Shown here: piece by piece, positions 1-13,839 of the stretch | Position numbering within the stretch: position 1 is the first letter of the stretch | Layout: every line of letters starts with the position of its first letter | Assembly (NCBI RefSeq): GCF_036370855.1 | Contig: NC_088099.1 | Coordinates: forward strand, 90,211,820 to 90,275,819 | Length of the DNA stretch: 64,000 bases | Origin: Dromaius novaehollandiae | Taxonomy: Eukaryota > Chordata > Aves > Casuariiformes > Dromaiidae | Direction of reading: 5' to 3' | Position numbers and translations under genes: made by a program | The notes under the pieces: model-generated | Database searches by the model: none | What the model saw: the letters and a program-made list of their open reading frames with translations, nothing else | Told to the model about the DNA's origin: nothing

Positions 1-2744
1 AAATGCTTGGGACCATGGTTTGAATCCCTGCAGTGAGTATAAAGGAATTTTGCGTTGTTAAAAGGAGGGAAAAGGAGGGTATGATGTTCTTCAAGAACTG
101 CTTGCTGAGATAATTGCAATGGTTTATTGTCTTTTAAGAACCCCCTCAGGCTCTGACGGATGTACTCTGGCAAGTCCGACTGGGATGGCCTGAGGCACCT
201 TTGCTCTCAGAAGTGTGTCTCCCCTTTAGCCTGGAGTGGCTGCTGGAGCAGAGGCAGTGGAAGGGAGCATCATCGCCGGTCTGAGCAGAGCAAGGGCAGG
301 AAAGCCTGAACACACATCTGTTGCTCCTGTTTATTCAGGTGGGTGAAAACAGCCTGTGGAGGTGAAGTGAGCCTGAAGGAGAAGTCATGAGGTGTATGAC
401 TGCCTCTGATTATTTCAGTCTCTCTTTGCTCTTCTCAGTGCCTGAATTTGAGAACCTGACTGGGACAGGTTTTCTGGTTTAAGAAGTATGAGGATGTCTG
501 TTTCATATACTCTTCTGCTATCCTCACTTCAGCTTCTGGAATGTATCTAAAGTATAGCGTAAGCTTAAGAACTGGTAGTATGAAATGATTAGTGTAATTA
601 AGTACCACTTGTAATGTGTTCTAAAGCAGATCCATCATATATTCATCTGTTTCCTTCACTTGGGCTTTACAAACAGAGATATATCCCATATGTAGAATAT
701 ATGAATCAAAACATATAGAATTAAAACCAGGCTTTTTTACCTGGAATTGGCCAAGCTAGTTTTGCATCCTCTGTCCCTGCCGTGTCTTATACCCCAGTGC
801 AGTAAGCTACGTCTTGCTGATGATGACATAATGAAATCCACACAGCCGTGCTTCAGTAATGCACAGCTAAATGATTCAGGTAGATATAGCTAGCCAGTTA
901 CATGAAGCTTTTCATGACAGATGCATTTCCAGTACATGGTAACAATAAAAGCTATAATACTCATAACTTAGGCTATTAAAAATGTACACCATGCAGCTTT
1001 GCATGAATGAAATTTTAATTGCTACATCTCAGAGTATCAAAACTACTTACTCAAAATAATAAGGATATGATTTGACAGATGTGTCCATGAATGTTTAGCA
1101 ATTTGTTTTGACTGTCTGCATCTGATTGTTTAATGACTTAAGGCCTTTTTGTGGTGGGATATGCACATCATATAAATCATATTTGTATAATTTGAACACA
1201 CAAGTGGTAGAACACCAATATCTAGGTTACATTAAACCCCAAATATTCTCTCAGTAGAATTTATTCTTATTATCTGAAAACTCTGTTAGAACCTGAGGGT
1301 GCAAGTCAAAGGGGAGCAAAGGGAGCTTTTAGTGACTGTGTGGAACTTTCCAATGGCTAAGGTTGTGTTTGTTTATCAGTATACTATTAAGAAATGCTTC
1401 AAAATGTCAGATGTGCCTGGTATTAATCAGTCTCTCAATCTTTTATTGGGAGACATCACTCAAATCAGTCAACCTTATGTATCCAAGTGCCTAGTGACAT
1501 TTTTCAGAGGCTATTTTGGAACACAGATATTTCCCTCATTTCAAAGAAGCTAACCTCATCAGCAGAAAGTCAGTGAAGATTTATCTGTACTGTCTGGATT
1601 CCCAAATGTATTGGAAGTCTTTGGCTGTACTCCTGCCAATGGCATCTGCTGGAGATAAGAAAAGAATCTATGGGAATACACTGAGCATGAGGAAGATGCA
1701 CACTCTGCTGCCACAACACTATGACAAATTTCAGGTTTATGTACACTTGTTCAAATGAAAGTACTTACAGTATTATTTTTTCCTGGAAGTCAATTATCTC
1801 TTGAAAGTCTGATCACAAATTAAGGTTGATAAGAAAGTGACAAAAATGTAATTTATAGGTTGGGTCATGGAAAAATAAAAATAGAGGCCATATTTTATAA
1901 CGTGAACTGACTAAAGGAAGAGGACAGTTGTTTAGTAATGGTGAGTCAGCTGTCATCTGTGCTATCTCAGATGTTGGCAGTGCTCTGTGGTCACCTATTC
2001 CTCATCACCTGTCCTGAAACAGACAACTGGAAATGTCTTCACAGATCTGGAACCTCCCCAGGTATGGCTTGATACAAAGCATCTCAGTGCTATGTTACTA
2101 CAGCTATGTCCAGACTAGTGGGCAAGTGGCATAAGAAAGAGGATTTTGTTTTGTTTTGTTTTGGTTTAAAAATTACTATCATATTTTTCCCTGGCCTGGT
2201 TAGGTCAACTTGAAGAGTTAGTCTGCCGGCAGGGCACAGGTCTAAACAGATGTAGCACACCACAGAATGTGGCTCAAAGCATCATTTTTCACTCTCAGTA
2301 GATTCACACACAGACGTGTCTTCTGCAGCTCTCAAAAATCAGACTCCTGAATTTGCCACTGTAAAAAAGAATTTCACTGGCTGCAGGATTCCTCCCATAG
2401 AAGAAAGAGAGCAAGTAGGGGAAGAATAAAAATAGTGGCTATAGACTCTCAAATCCGTAACTAAGGAGAAAGGGTTAAAAAGAAGGATGTAAACCAGTCT
2501 CTGTTACCCACTCTTTCCCCCTGTCAGTAGATCAGGGCCTTCATGAAGGTTTCTGCTGGCGGGCATCTAGTACTTACATCCTATTTTTCATGTTCTTTTT
2601 TAGATTTCTTAATAGGCATAACTAACTTCGGAATTAAAAAGAATAAGAAGGTAGCAGCTGAAAACTAAGTAACTATTCCTATAATTTTTAATTACATCAT
2701 TTGAATCATCAGCTGGAAGCATTTAAACTCAGACACATTAAACC
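1..2744. other. Unique AT-rich non-coding stretch
   Basis: No coding region is supported here. The first 300 bases are slightly richer in G and C. Positions about 10-30 contain a short piece resembling a polymerase III B-box (GGTTTGAATCC), which might be the edge of a decayed tRNA-derived SINE, but the window edge prevents a call. Two overlapping open frames at 1299-1758 have no recognisable motif and no exon signals. A short (TTTTG)n tract lies at about 2146-2162. Nothing else is recognised. Confidence 0.6.
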
Positions 2745-3134
2745 AGTTAATGTGCAGAATGATAACCAAACATCTGACCACCTGCTTTATTAGCATTTAG
2801 AAAGAAATAGTACAGTTGAGAAATAGAAACTGATTCAGAGCTTAAGAAAGTCTGCTAAAGCCACATATCTTGCAAATATGAGTCTGAGGAACTTAATAAA
2901 AATACATTTTTGCCAGCTGTTTCCAGATTTGCTAAATCAAAGTAAATGGGTTTTAAAAAACATCTAGCAGATGGGAGGAAAATGTTCACATTTCCTAAAG
3001 TGTTAATGAAATTTAGTTATAGCAAAATTGGAAGAAACAAAGAATAGATACACAGATTTTAATGGTTATGTGAAACCAACAGCTGTCACAACGAGAAACT
3101 GAAATGCAAAAAAAAAAAAAAAAAAAAAAAAAAA
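2745..3134 (+). repeat. Diverged interspersed element, copy 1, with A27 tail
   Basis: This segment shares two blocks, in the same order and at nearly the same spacing, with about 24365-24710. The first block is around 2764-2798 (it includes ACCAAACATC and TTATTAGC) and matches 24383-24416. The second is around 2968-2985 (GATGGG then AAAATGTTCACAT) and matches 24575-24595. Block spacing is about 204 bases here and about 192 in the other copy. Weaker similarity may run to about 3090. The segment ends in 27 consecutive A residues (3108-3134), as expected of a retroposed element, although the second copy lacks the tail. I do not recognise the family. It is probably an ancient SINE-like or other amniote repeat. 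Confidence 0.5.
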
Positions 3135-6100
3135 GCAGGTTACTTCCCCCACACACTCTATTCTTAACCAGAAATGGCAAAAGAAAAAAAAGTAAAAAAT
3201 GTTGATTTTTCACTTTTGGATCAGTCTTAATGAGTACCATTTTTTATTAGACAGTGGTCATAATGCAGTGCCACTAGCTCATAAATACAGTCCTGCTGAG
3301 ACTGGTAATGATTCAAATAGACATGAATCCATTCAGATTGATACTTAGGGCATTGATAAAGAAGACCAACAGCCTGAAACATTTTAAGTGTTCATTTCAA
3401 AAGTTTTAGCACAAAGAACTTTATTCCTCTATAGGGATTTTCCTGCAATTCTTAGAAGTTTTATGCACTTACCTGAAAGATTCAGACAATGAGACAAAGA
3501 GGCAACAGAATTACTGAAGCATAGGAGGAGAATTTTAGTAGTAGTGAAGCTGTTTATTAAGAGGCTGAAAACTTTATTCCCCTCATTATCCACAGAAGGA
3601 AACAGAAATAAACATCCTAAAGATTAAATTGTTTCATTGTGCTAGGCAGGAGAAATGTGGAGTCATGAAAAGCTTCTGTCATGGCGTGAGGGCATACTAA
3701 ATAGTCTCCAGTACTTGTACTACCTATTAGAAATAAAAATAGCTGTAGCATTAAATTCAAATCAAATGAAGACCATAAATCCTGCAGGATAATAATGGGT
3801 GTTTAAAATAGATTTGTTTAACATTCTGTGCTAAACCAATAACCAGAGGCCTTTGATAATTTTATCATTATTTCATCCTGTTTGCTTTGTTTGATTACAA
3901 GTTGTGCAACACATGGCAGTGATTTTCTTATCTTTATTTTCTAATCCCTACTTTGCCTTCACTCCTGAATTTTTACTTCACATCTTCTGGTCTTCAGGTT
4001 ATGTTGGTACTTTCAACTTCTCATGCATGTATTTCTGTGCTTTACTTTGTGAGGTCACCAGATCTACCCAGCAAAAGCTGCAAAGAGCACTCATTGTCAT
4101 CTTACCAATTTTAATATGGAAAAAGTGCAAGGATGAAATCTAAACAGACAGATATAGAAAGACTGTTTACAAAAAATCAAAATAATAATAAAAAAAAGTA
4201 GGTGGCTAATTATAATACATAGCTATCTAGTAAGTTTCCTTTCTGCCTTCCTCTCATTGCATTTCATATTGAACATTGTATATTCCCTGAGTAGGGATAT
4301 TGTTCACATATAATTTGTAAGGTGACATACATGTTTCTGAATCTTCAAAAGAACTTGATAATTGGTCAAAACAATTTTGACATAGGGTTTTTTTTTACTT
4401 TGATAAAACTGCATTTTCCCAAATAAAAATATTTCACAGAAAAATGTTAACTGTAACTGAAATGATGAACTGAAGCTTCCAAATGAATCATCTCGTTTCT
4501 ATATTTTTGAAATATTCCATTTTAACGAAAGTTATTTTAATTTTACATTATTATTTTATTTTACCTTCTACCTTTACCTTTCACCTTTATTTTTACCTTT
4601 ACCTCTCTTAGCATAAACAAATTTGAATAAAATTGTAGTCTATCTCAATACTTTATTTACACTTATTTAGATAATTCTAGGTTACATTTTTAAAGTTTCA
4701 GGGTTTTTTTAATCATAATGGAACGAGCTTTTGAAATAGTTTGAATTTCCTTTTGAATGGAAACTCCACTTTCTGACCTCTTTTGTTAATGAGTATCTTT
4801 GTTAGTTCAAGAACAGTTTAACATTACCTGAAAAGTATTTGTTGTGAATTCTCAACAAAATGTGTTATGAGATGGCAGACTGAGGAAACTGTATTTAGGA
4901 TAGTGTATTGGATCAGAAAAGGCATACCTGCAAAACTAGTAGCATACTGCTCAGAGTATTCATTTGAAATGTACGTTCAGTTTCCAGAAACTTGAACTTG
5001 GCCCTTCATTGCTTCAATAATTACTAGTGTGTCAGTTGTTGGTAGGTATTTCTCTTTTCTAGAGAAAAACTGTGTAAGATGTTAATTTCATCACAGAGAG
5101 ACAAGCAGAGCAGCTTCCAAAATCACAGATTTTTTTGCCAGATGGATATTAAAACCCTTCTTACCCAGCACCAGTTTTACAGTAAGTGTATATGATCTGT
5201 TATTTCTACTATAAGCAAACTTGTTTCAGTCTTCTTGTGTTAGTTTTGAACATATATTTTGAGATGTCATGTGTCTTATATTAATCTTATTTTAACTCAT
5301 TAATCCAAAGAAATAGTAGCAAAAGCTTAGTGTATCAATATATAGCATAAAGCTTCATTCGACTGAATATTATGTGCTTTTCCATATAAGCTTATGGAGG
5401 TTAGAGAATCCCCTGAAAGGGTCACCATCTACAGTACCCCTAAGCTAGAAGAGGGACTGAAGCATTAATAAAAAGTGTTATATTTCTTGTGTTTATATCT
5501 GTAGCCACAGGCATGAAAGCCTCAGTTGTTTTAACAGAACTAGCAATCCATACTCATCCTGCTAACCAAATACTTTGAAAAAGGAGGTATTTCATGGAAG
5601 ATGTTGAAACAACTTTAGCTAAAACAATAATTCACATATTATTTTACTAAAATGATATCAACCTCCCATCATTACTTTGAGATATTACCGAGGGAGAACT
5701 TACTTCAGATTTAAATTAAATATTCTGTATTTCTGTTTCTGTGGGCCTTTTTAATTCTACCTAACTGTGAAAGCCTCCACAACAGCAAGACAATAAAGGG
5801 TTTACACCTTAACCAGGCTTCTTACTGTTCTATAAATTATATTTTGAATACTTTCTTTTCAGCATACTTATATATATAAATAGTTGGATTTCTTCAGCCT
5901 TAAAATAGGGGTATATAAAAATAATAAATTTTTTGGTGCTAATGACACTTTAAAAAAAACTTTATAAAATAACATTTGAAAGAAAAACACAAGCGAATGT
6001 TAGCTTCACATCTAGCTCTTCCCTTAGCCCATGCTAGAATTAGATTAGCACAAGAGCTAATCTAGTTCTGGTGCAAATTAGTGATAAATCTGAGGAGATC

Positions 6101-9100
6101 CTGAATCTTGCACTAAACATAGGTGCTGTGAAAGTATAATGTAAATACTAGCTTTCCAGAACATTTCTTTGATGATAAAGGTTTCCGAGTATTTTACCAA
6201 TTCCAGTTTAGATCTAAGAAAGTTAATGAAAACGGTTCATTCTGATACATTTAGTGCCATATAATGACAGGTCAGTACTGTGAACATAATCTGTGTGACT
6301 CTGTGGGGCCAGATTACAGCATTTATGGCTCTTACTAACCAGTTTCATGTAGTGTGCTTGTTAGTCAGCCAGGAAAGAGCTCTCCTCCACAGAAGGCCTC
6401 AGGCTTGGACACAGCTTGTGGGAAGGAGCAGAGCAATATGTTGGTGACAGCATTTTGCAGCTATTTATGTACTTTAATTAAATCAAAGAAAACTATTATG
6501 TAAAGATTTAGGACCTTATGGGGCACAGAAGAGTGAAACAATTAATTTACTTACAGGTACATGCAAGATACTTTTTAATAAAATGTTTAATATATTTCCA
6601 TATGAAGAGTATTATGAATAAAGTGTATATGGATGTGTTTGGTCCCTAGGCTAGGAAGTATTGTACCTAGTGCTATAGAAGTAGATCCAGCCTCAGTTTG
6701 AATGGAGCTGGGACTACATAGTTGTATAGCCACTATCACTTTACCAGTGCCTATGTTTTTTTCAAAAAAACAAAACAAAACAAAAAACCACAAAACACAA
6801 AGAAGTTACCAAAAACTCTTCATTTCAGCCATGACCAAAATACTTTTCTCTTCTTCCAGTCTTTTAGTTCAGCTGCAGAAATGTAACCTCCATTATTCGC
6901 ATAACCCTAATGGTCACCCACATTAAGCCTGTTTGTAGAAGAATAGCTAAAAAACTGTGCTTACTGTTCCTTCCTAGTTAAATGGTCTCAAAAATTGTGA
7001 ATGGAATCAATGGAGGCATTTAGAAAAATAAATGTAAAAAGTATATTTGGTCTCGTATGGGAGTATACAAGTATATGCTTTCATAAGATCTGCTAATTTT
7101 CTCTCTCATGCTTGTCAGCAGCCACTGTGTTCATATTTTGCAGTCAGTTGCTTTGAGAATATGTATATAAAATGATATCACATAAAAATACTATCAACTG
7201 ATTTTGTGCAGGCAGGATGAAATGCTTTAATTTTTTTTTTTTTTTATGAGAATAGCCTTAAGAGCAATACTGCCTCTGTAGATGCATAATATAGTACCTT
7301 AAAAATCCTATGACTGAATGTACACATGTGCATGCATTTGTCTGATTCTTTTAGAAACTTGTACAAAATTCTTCCAACTGCATTACAGGCATGCAGGAGA
7401 TTTTAGCTGATGGCAGTGAATGTTTCGGGTACAGTCTCTTGGCATGAAGCCTAGTTAGACTAAACAAACTAGCTGCCAAGCTCAACAAAGGAAGTAAAAA
7501 GAATAAAATCAGTCAAAAAATGGAAAAACAGCAGGTCTAATCTCTGGCTATATGAAGTCATGAAGTAGATTCAAATGAATACAGTATGAGTGGTGAGGTT
7601 AAGAACAAAGATTTGAATGAGGAATGAGATATTTCCAAGAGAAAGCTAATGTTTATCAAACCAGCATGTCTTTTGGAATTAGAGAAAATGCTTGAAAAGC
7701 ATTCTTAGGACTCTATGGAAGGAAATGTGCCCCTATCATTTCACTAAGATTATTCAATTTATGTTGTGGGTTTCTTTCATAGTCTTCAAAAGTATGTTGC
7801 TAGCAAGTGTACAGCTGATGAATATGGAAATCATTCAGTCATTACAAAATAATCTTTTATTTTCTGCTGCTGGTGGTTTTTTTGAAATACAGCAAATGTC
7901 TTTGTTCCTTCTGAAACACTCCTGTTGTGTAATTGGACTCAACTGAGTGAAGTCTTTTGACCACTGTAATTCTGCAGCTCACCTGCTGTTCTACATCATC
8001 ATCTCCATCAGAGAGCATTGATATTCTTTGGCCGCATTAAAAATTGGACCATTACTGCAGGTATCAAAACAAAATGATAAAAATATGGTAAGTACGTAAG
8101 TATTTGTGTTGCCTGCATCAAGGTTTTTGTTCCTGCAAGACATATTAAAAGGAAGAACATGACGGTTATCTTATTTTCCAGAATTTATTTGAATGTGTTG
8201 ATGAAATTGATGTAAAAACTGCTTTCAGGTGAATTTTTTATAAGCTCAACCTATAGGTTAAAATAGTGCTTAGTAGGGTAGTAAATGTCCCTTGCGTCTC
8301 TCATGTTTTTAGTGTTTTGATAGTATTATAAGTTACCTGGTACTCATGAAGAATGAATGCTGAAAGATGAAAACTTTTTCTCAGCTTTGGAAGGAAAAGA
8401 GAACAATGCATATGGTTTACTGCAGTTATTGGATTTCTTTCTTATAGTTTATTCCATTCACACTGTTCCCATCTGCAGCACCAGCTTGCTTTCCTTCCCT
8501 TAGGACCGCAGGGTGTTTTAATAATAGGCCTTCAAGAACCCCACAGCAACAAGAAGTCTGATAAAATAAAGAGAAAAAGGAGCTGAAATGATCCCCAGAG
8601 AAGGAAAACATATTTTCTACTTTTCATTTCCATTTCACAACAGAATGATGGGCTGAGCTAATAAAAGCCCATCGGCATTCCAACAAACCCAAACAGAGTG
8701 TGCCTGTTGGGTAGTAATTATGTGTTTCAAGTATTCACATATATAATTAAATTGTGTTCTGTTCCTTTAAATATACATAATCACATGAAAACCAAAACAG
8801 TCAAATTTTCTCATTCTTATTTGGACTTGAGAAGAATAAGAAAACTTACCTAATAAAATGCCTGCTCTGTTTTTTTTTTTTTTTAGCTCTGTTGACTTAA
8901 AGAAATTAATTTATTTGATAACAGTAATACTATGATGATATTCACTTCTGAAATATGTGTTATTACCATTTGGCCAGAAAAAAAAAAAACATATCACAAA
9001 CCCAAATTCTAATTCCAACAAAGTACTTCAAGTTCGGCTATATTCTGTTTAAGCTTTGCTTGCCGTTGAATACATATGTGAGAATTTGATACACATGCAG

Positions 9101-12100
9101 TCACTGACTCATAAGAAATATCACATCTCACCCCTGCTTCCCATCTGCCAGCTGTCCCAGGCTTTCCAAATGCTTTCTCTTCCCTGCTCTAGGTTCCTTC
9201 AACAGCCGACCTCATGTCACTCTTTTAGGTCGTGTGCATGGTGCATTGCCTCTTCCGTAACACCATGGCAGTCACAAAGAAGAGGCTGAGCGCCTCTGGC
9301 TGAACTGAGCCTGACTGCGAGCTGCACAACAACTGCCACTGGATAGCAACAGCAAAGAAAACAGGGAGGGTGGGAGAGAAATAGCTCTGTGAATAGTTCT
9401 GGCACACATAACAGCAAGTTTCATAATACCACAAAATTAGCCAGTGATCTTTTTTCTGTATTTCTGCTGTTAATATTGTCATTTCAGGAAGGAAAAATAA
9501 AGTCATAGTTTCATCCAGTGAGGATATGTGGAGACATACTGTTTTGTAAGCTTACAGATATGAGTACATTGGGAAGACCAGGGAAGTCTTTCGGAAAAAG
9601 CAGTTAGAAAAAGAGGAAAGAAAATATTGTTCACATTAGTAATTCTCTGTGTATTCTGAGCATGCCAGCAGTCTAATTATTATCTTGGATCTTCCTGTAC
9701 ATCATGGCAAAGGTGGGTTTGCCAGTATGTATAGGAAGCTCTGTTCAGTGCAGCATAAGAATACTATTGGGTTTGGAAACTGGCTGCTTGGAAGTGGTAC
9801 CTTGGATATAAAATAGGCAGTAATTGGAAGGGTCATAAAGGCACACTGTGAGAAAATCATTTTCATAGCACTGGATACATATGTGCAGGGCTATGTTTAT
9901 TTGTCCAGGCTTCAGAAAAGGAGATTACCTTAACTGAGACATGGTATCACCATGACTTGTAAATTCTACCATGGGAGATAGGCAGTAAAGCTTTAAGATT
10001 TTTATGAAGAAAGAACCTCTTTTCTGTTTAGCCTCTCTGCAGTGGTATCACTTCACACATGATGATAAGATGAGGAAGAGACCCTCAGATAAACTTGAGA
10101 CAGCATAAGGAAATCCTGTTAGTGATCCAGAAGATAAAATAATCTGATGCCAGTGTTCCTGGGTGATCCCAGGGAGCTCTATGCTAATGGTCATTTTCTG
10201 AAGTCCTGTAATTAAGGACTATTTGGAAGCAGAATGGGGCCATATTTTTAGGTAAGGAATTATCATGTGACAGACTTTTTAAAACCCTGTGGTTGTTACT
10301 CAGTCTACTTTGATAAGGACTTAATACAACTATTTCAGTTAAAGCATTGTTTGTGAGCTGTTGATTAATGATATTGTGATCTCAGAGTGATTTCATAGTA
10401 CTTGTTAATCATCTGGGATTGGCTACCAAGACAATATAGTACTGCATCTGATCCCTGATTGTATCCCTTAAACAGGAAGGAAGAAAATAAAAATTTCAAG
10501 ACAGTCGGTTCAAAGAGCATGCCATGTGAGTCTCTGTGCAGATCTACAATCTGTTTCTCCAAGGACTTTGTTTTGTGTTCTGTAAATACTTTCAAGACAG
10601 CAGAAGTCTTATGCATAAATTTATGTTAATATAAACAGAATTTAAAGATACTTTTGAAAATAATATGCATTGGAGATTACCTATTTGATTTGAACAAGCA
10701 GTTCAATATACTGTTCATGTTTCCTATGAAATTCTCTTCTAGAGGCCTCTAGACCCACGATATTTCTGAGCATTTGCATTTAGAATTTACATTTTCTGAA
10801 ATTTACATTTACATCACCCAAATGAGAAGACATGTAATATCTTTCTCCCTTTGTTGTCCTCAGAGGCCGTGTCTTTATCATAACCGATTTTGGTCAGGGG
10901 AGTGTCATTAGATATTCCTTCAGGAGATCAAAGGAGGATTCGGATGTCTTTGGTTTTTGTTGTGTTGAAAACGTAACATAGCTAACATGGAAGAGAGAGG
11001 CAGAAGGTTGGCTGTCATCTACAAAGGATTGCTCCTTTCTTCTGTGTGTGTGATTAGTGGTTATGGGAAAGTAAACTTGCACAAATTAAAAAAAAAAAGT
11101 CTGCCAACATTGCATGACAGTCACATTAAACATTACTTGCCTGAGAGAGTATAAAGGAGAACAGTCCTGCCAGTCCCTCAGTTCCCTGTTTTCCATCAAC
11201 TCGTAACACTAGACGTTTGTTGCCATGTCTCCTTGTAGCTTGAATATTTTTATTTCTAATTTTTTTTCTACAAGTGGAAGGATGATTTTTAGCCCAGAAC
11301 TCTGCTTGGAACACCTCTAAGCTTCATGATAAAAGTAGAGATATTATGATAAGTACATTACTAGTAGTATAAAGGAATATCATTGGGCACATTGAACAAT
11401 GAACCCTCATCTGGCTCATTGTCTGTCAGACAGTGTCTTAAGAGAATCTTTCCAGGAAAATAAACCCAGGGAAAGTCAAAGAGATCGTCAGGTGACCATT
11501 CGAAAGGATCTGTATTGCACAGAAGATATTCAATAATCAGTGATGATGAGTGTATTATTATTATTTATTGGGGTTACATACTTGAAAGGGGACATAAAAC
11601 TGAGATTCTGAACCATTACACCTGATGCTTTCACAAGAGAGGAGTGTTAATATTAGACCCTGGATAAATTCCAAGTTAGGTAATTACATTTTACCTCTAT
11701 AGAAATTGTAGGGGATTTTATTAGATAAATTATTCCAGATTTTAGACCTCAGCTGTTATATTGTATTTCTGCAGAACATAAAAGCTGGTATCCCTAAAGC
11801 TTTGAAAATCAAAGGATTTTGTTCAGGAAAAGAAGCAACATTTTTCTGAGAGGCAAAATTGTTTGTTATGAATACTTATGTCACATGCGAATAATGGACA
11901 AAGTTGAAACTTTAAGCCTTGCCAAAATGAGTAAAGTGTGACTCTGTAAGAACTTCCCCTGGTCTTATTGAACAAGATCAGAGCCTTAAAAACCACAAAG
12001 TATAGGTAAAGCCAGTAGCCATTACAGGATAATTATTTTAGTTGTTATGCTCCTTTTTTTATTGGAAGGGTTGTATACTGCTATACTCATGCATCTTCTA

Positions 12101-12421
12101 TTTTCAGGTTTTGATTCCAAAGCATAAATGCTTATTATTTGTAATAATTACAATACTGTTTCGCAGACCCAGGAGATACAAGAAGAATCAAATAGTTATC
12201 TAACTTGTTGGCTGGTTACCTGAAGTCTCACGATTGTTATGCATAATTATGCATGGGCTGCCATGGAGGAAACCCTGTATCTTCCTAAATATAGACAAAC
12301 TAAGAAATTCAATAGAAATTCCTATGTTTTTAATCTTCTTCTGTACAGAGCAGCTGCATGTGAATACTGAAGTGGAAACTGTACTTCAGGAATAAATGAG
12401 CCTTTCATTCACTTGACTGAA
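3135..12421. other. Non-coding desert with simple repeats
   Basis: No gene is supported. Visible items are a TTTACC-type hexamer array at about 4559-4606, an (AAAAC)n tract at about 6765-6795, and T runs at about 7231-7245 and 8870-8884. Open frames here are short, overlap on both strands, and lack domains or convincing exon signals. The 9056-9506 interval has several overlapping frames and somewhat higher GC but no recognisable product. Confidence 0.6.
4559..4606. repeat. Degenerate TTTACC hexamer array
   Basis: About seven imperfect copies of TTTACC/CTTTACC lie in tandem within about 48 bases, with single-base variants (TTCTACC, TTTCACC, TTTTTACC). It is too degenerate to be a recent microsatellite and is not the vertebrate telomere hexamer. 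Confidence 0.7.
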
Positions 12422-12630
12422 CCAGTGGTTAGAGCATGAAGCCGAAAGTTAAGAGACTTGGCTGCTGTTTCCCATTGTCCACTTGCTTGGCAATATTGCA
12501 TAAATTATGAACTTCTCTGCCTCAGTTTTCTCATTGTTAAAATGATGCTAATGTAATTTGCCTACCTCTCAGGTATGTTATGAAACTTGAAGATAGTGAA
12601 ATGCACTGGGTAAAAGCCTCAATACAAATG
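12422..12630 (+). mobile_element. MIR (CORE-SINE) relic
   Basis: This is a nearly complete but diverged MIR-family SINE in plus orientation. The MIR landmarks appear in order. They are a CAGTGGTTAGAGCA start at 12423, a decayed box-B/core region, TGCCTCAGTTTTCTCATTGTTAAAATG at about 12519-12545 (the most conserved MIR core), CCTACCTCTCAGG at about 12561, and a tail resembling GCCTCAATACAAATG at about 12616-12630. MIRs are tRNA-derived, were mobilised by L2 LINEs, and became inactive long ago; they are found across amniotes, including birds and reptiles. The copy is a fossil with no coding role. Family membership is read from remembered consensus features, not from a search. Confidence 0.85.
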
Positions 12631-13794
12631 CAAAGCATGACTTTAAGAAGATTTGGGTTTATGACTGCATACCTATATCGTTACTCATTCATCGTTACTC
12701 TCTGTTTACTCTTTCAGTGATTTGGAGAATGTATAAAGATGCTAACAGTCTGCTGAGCTGTTATGAGATGACAGTGCTTGTTGCTTCATTTTAAAGAGCA
12801 TCATACTCTTCCTTGGCTCTCTAATACATAGTGGGGACAAACATCATGAGCTGCCTAAGCGGGAGCATTCAGACTGATGTCCAGGAGAAGCATACAAAAC
12901 CAGACAGCTGTTGCTAAAATATCTGCTGTTGTGCTTGGCACTTCTTCTGCTGATGCTGCTCCCATTCAGTGGCCCCCAGGCTCTGAGTGACACTGATCAG
13001 GGTTTGTCTAAGCCAGGAAGATGAAGCCAATTTTCCTAATGAGAAAACTGAAGTGCTAGTGTAGAAGATTAGTACCCCCCTGCTGCTTACTGTAGGATGA
13101 TGGGACCTTGGTGAAGCAAAGCTTGGTACATCAACACAGTATCATTAAAAACAGCAGCTTCCTACTGCAAACAGAAGCAATGTGTTGGCATCGTGACTAA
13201 GAGGCACCAGAATACTTTTAACACTTAATTAGATTACAGTTTAAATGCATGCACATTAAATGTGCAATGTTTTTAATCCAGCATCAGAAAATACAAGCAA
13301 AGGTCACCAGATGTTCCACTTTGACAGATTAAACTCTCTTTTCCTCCCTAATAAAATGTCCTGCTGTCCTGGTGTTTTTGCTGGCTGAAATGTGACATGC
13401 TCCAATAACTATTTATATAAGAGCAGAGACCACAGTATACAGTTTTACTGTCCCAAGACAGTTGTCTATCCATTTAGGCTAAAGAGTCATATTATTTCTT
13501 GTTCTAGCTTTGTTGTCTCTCCCTCTGTCCCTCCAAACACATTTAATTATTTCACAGAATGTGAAACAGCTTCAGTAAGAAAAGTTGAGAGGCACCTTGC
13601 CATCCTTTTCCCCAAGCAGCACAGCCTACACTGGCAATTGGGAAACTCTCTTGGAAAGCAGGAAATGGGGATTTAAATCCCTTCCAAGAAATGGAAGACA
13701 AAACTTCCATCACCTCACATTGGTAGAGTATTCCAGCCACTGAATTATTAAATACAAGAGGGCAGCTACTCTTACGATATTCTTTCTCAGACAC

Positions 13795-13797
<3 letters not shown>
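12631..13797. other. Non-coding stretch
   Basis: This is unique sequence ending at a long A run. A 94-codon plus-strand frame (13392-13676) overlaps an 80-codon minus-strand frame, has no known motif and lacks exon signals, so it is treated as chance. Nothing else is recognised. Confidence 0.5.

Positions 13798-13837
<40 letters not shown>
13798..13837 (+). repeat. Poly-A tract, about 40 A
   Basis: An uninterrupted run of about 40 A residues, the longest homopolymer in the window. It could be the tail of a retroposed sequence lying upstream or a slippage-expanded mononucleotide microsatellite. No processed gene was recognised in the kilobase before it, and no polyadenylation signal sits directly upstream. 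Confidence 0.9.

Positions 13838-13839
<2 letters not shown>

Noticed and set aside
1-45. B-box-like GGTTTGAATCC suggesting a tRNA-derived SINE
   Set aside because: The element would be cut by the window edge, and nothing after it matches a SINE body.
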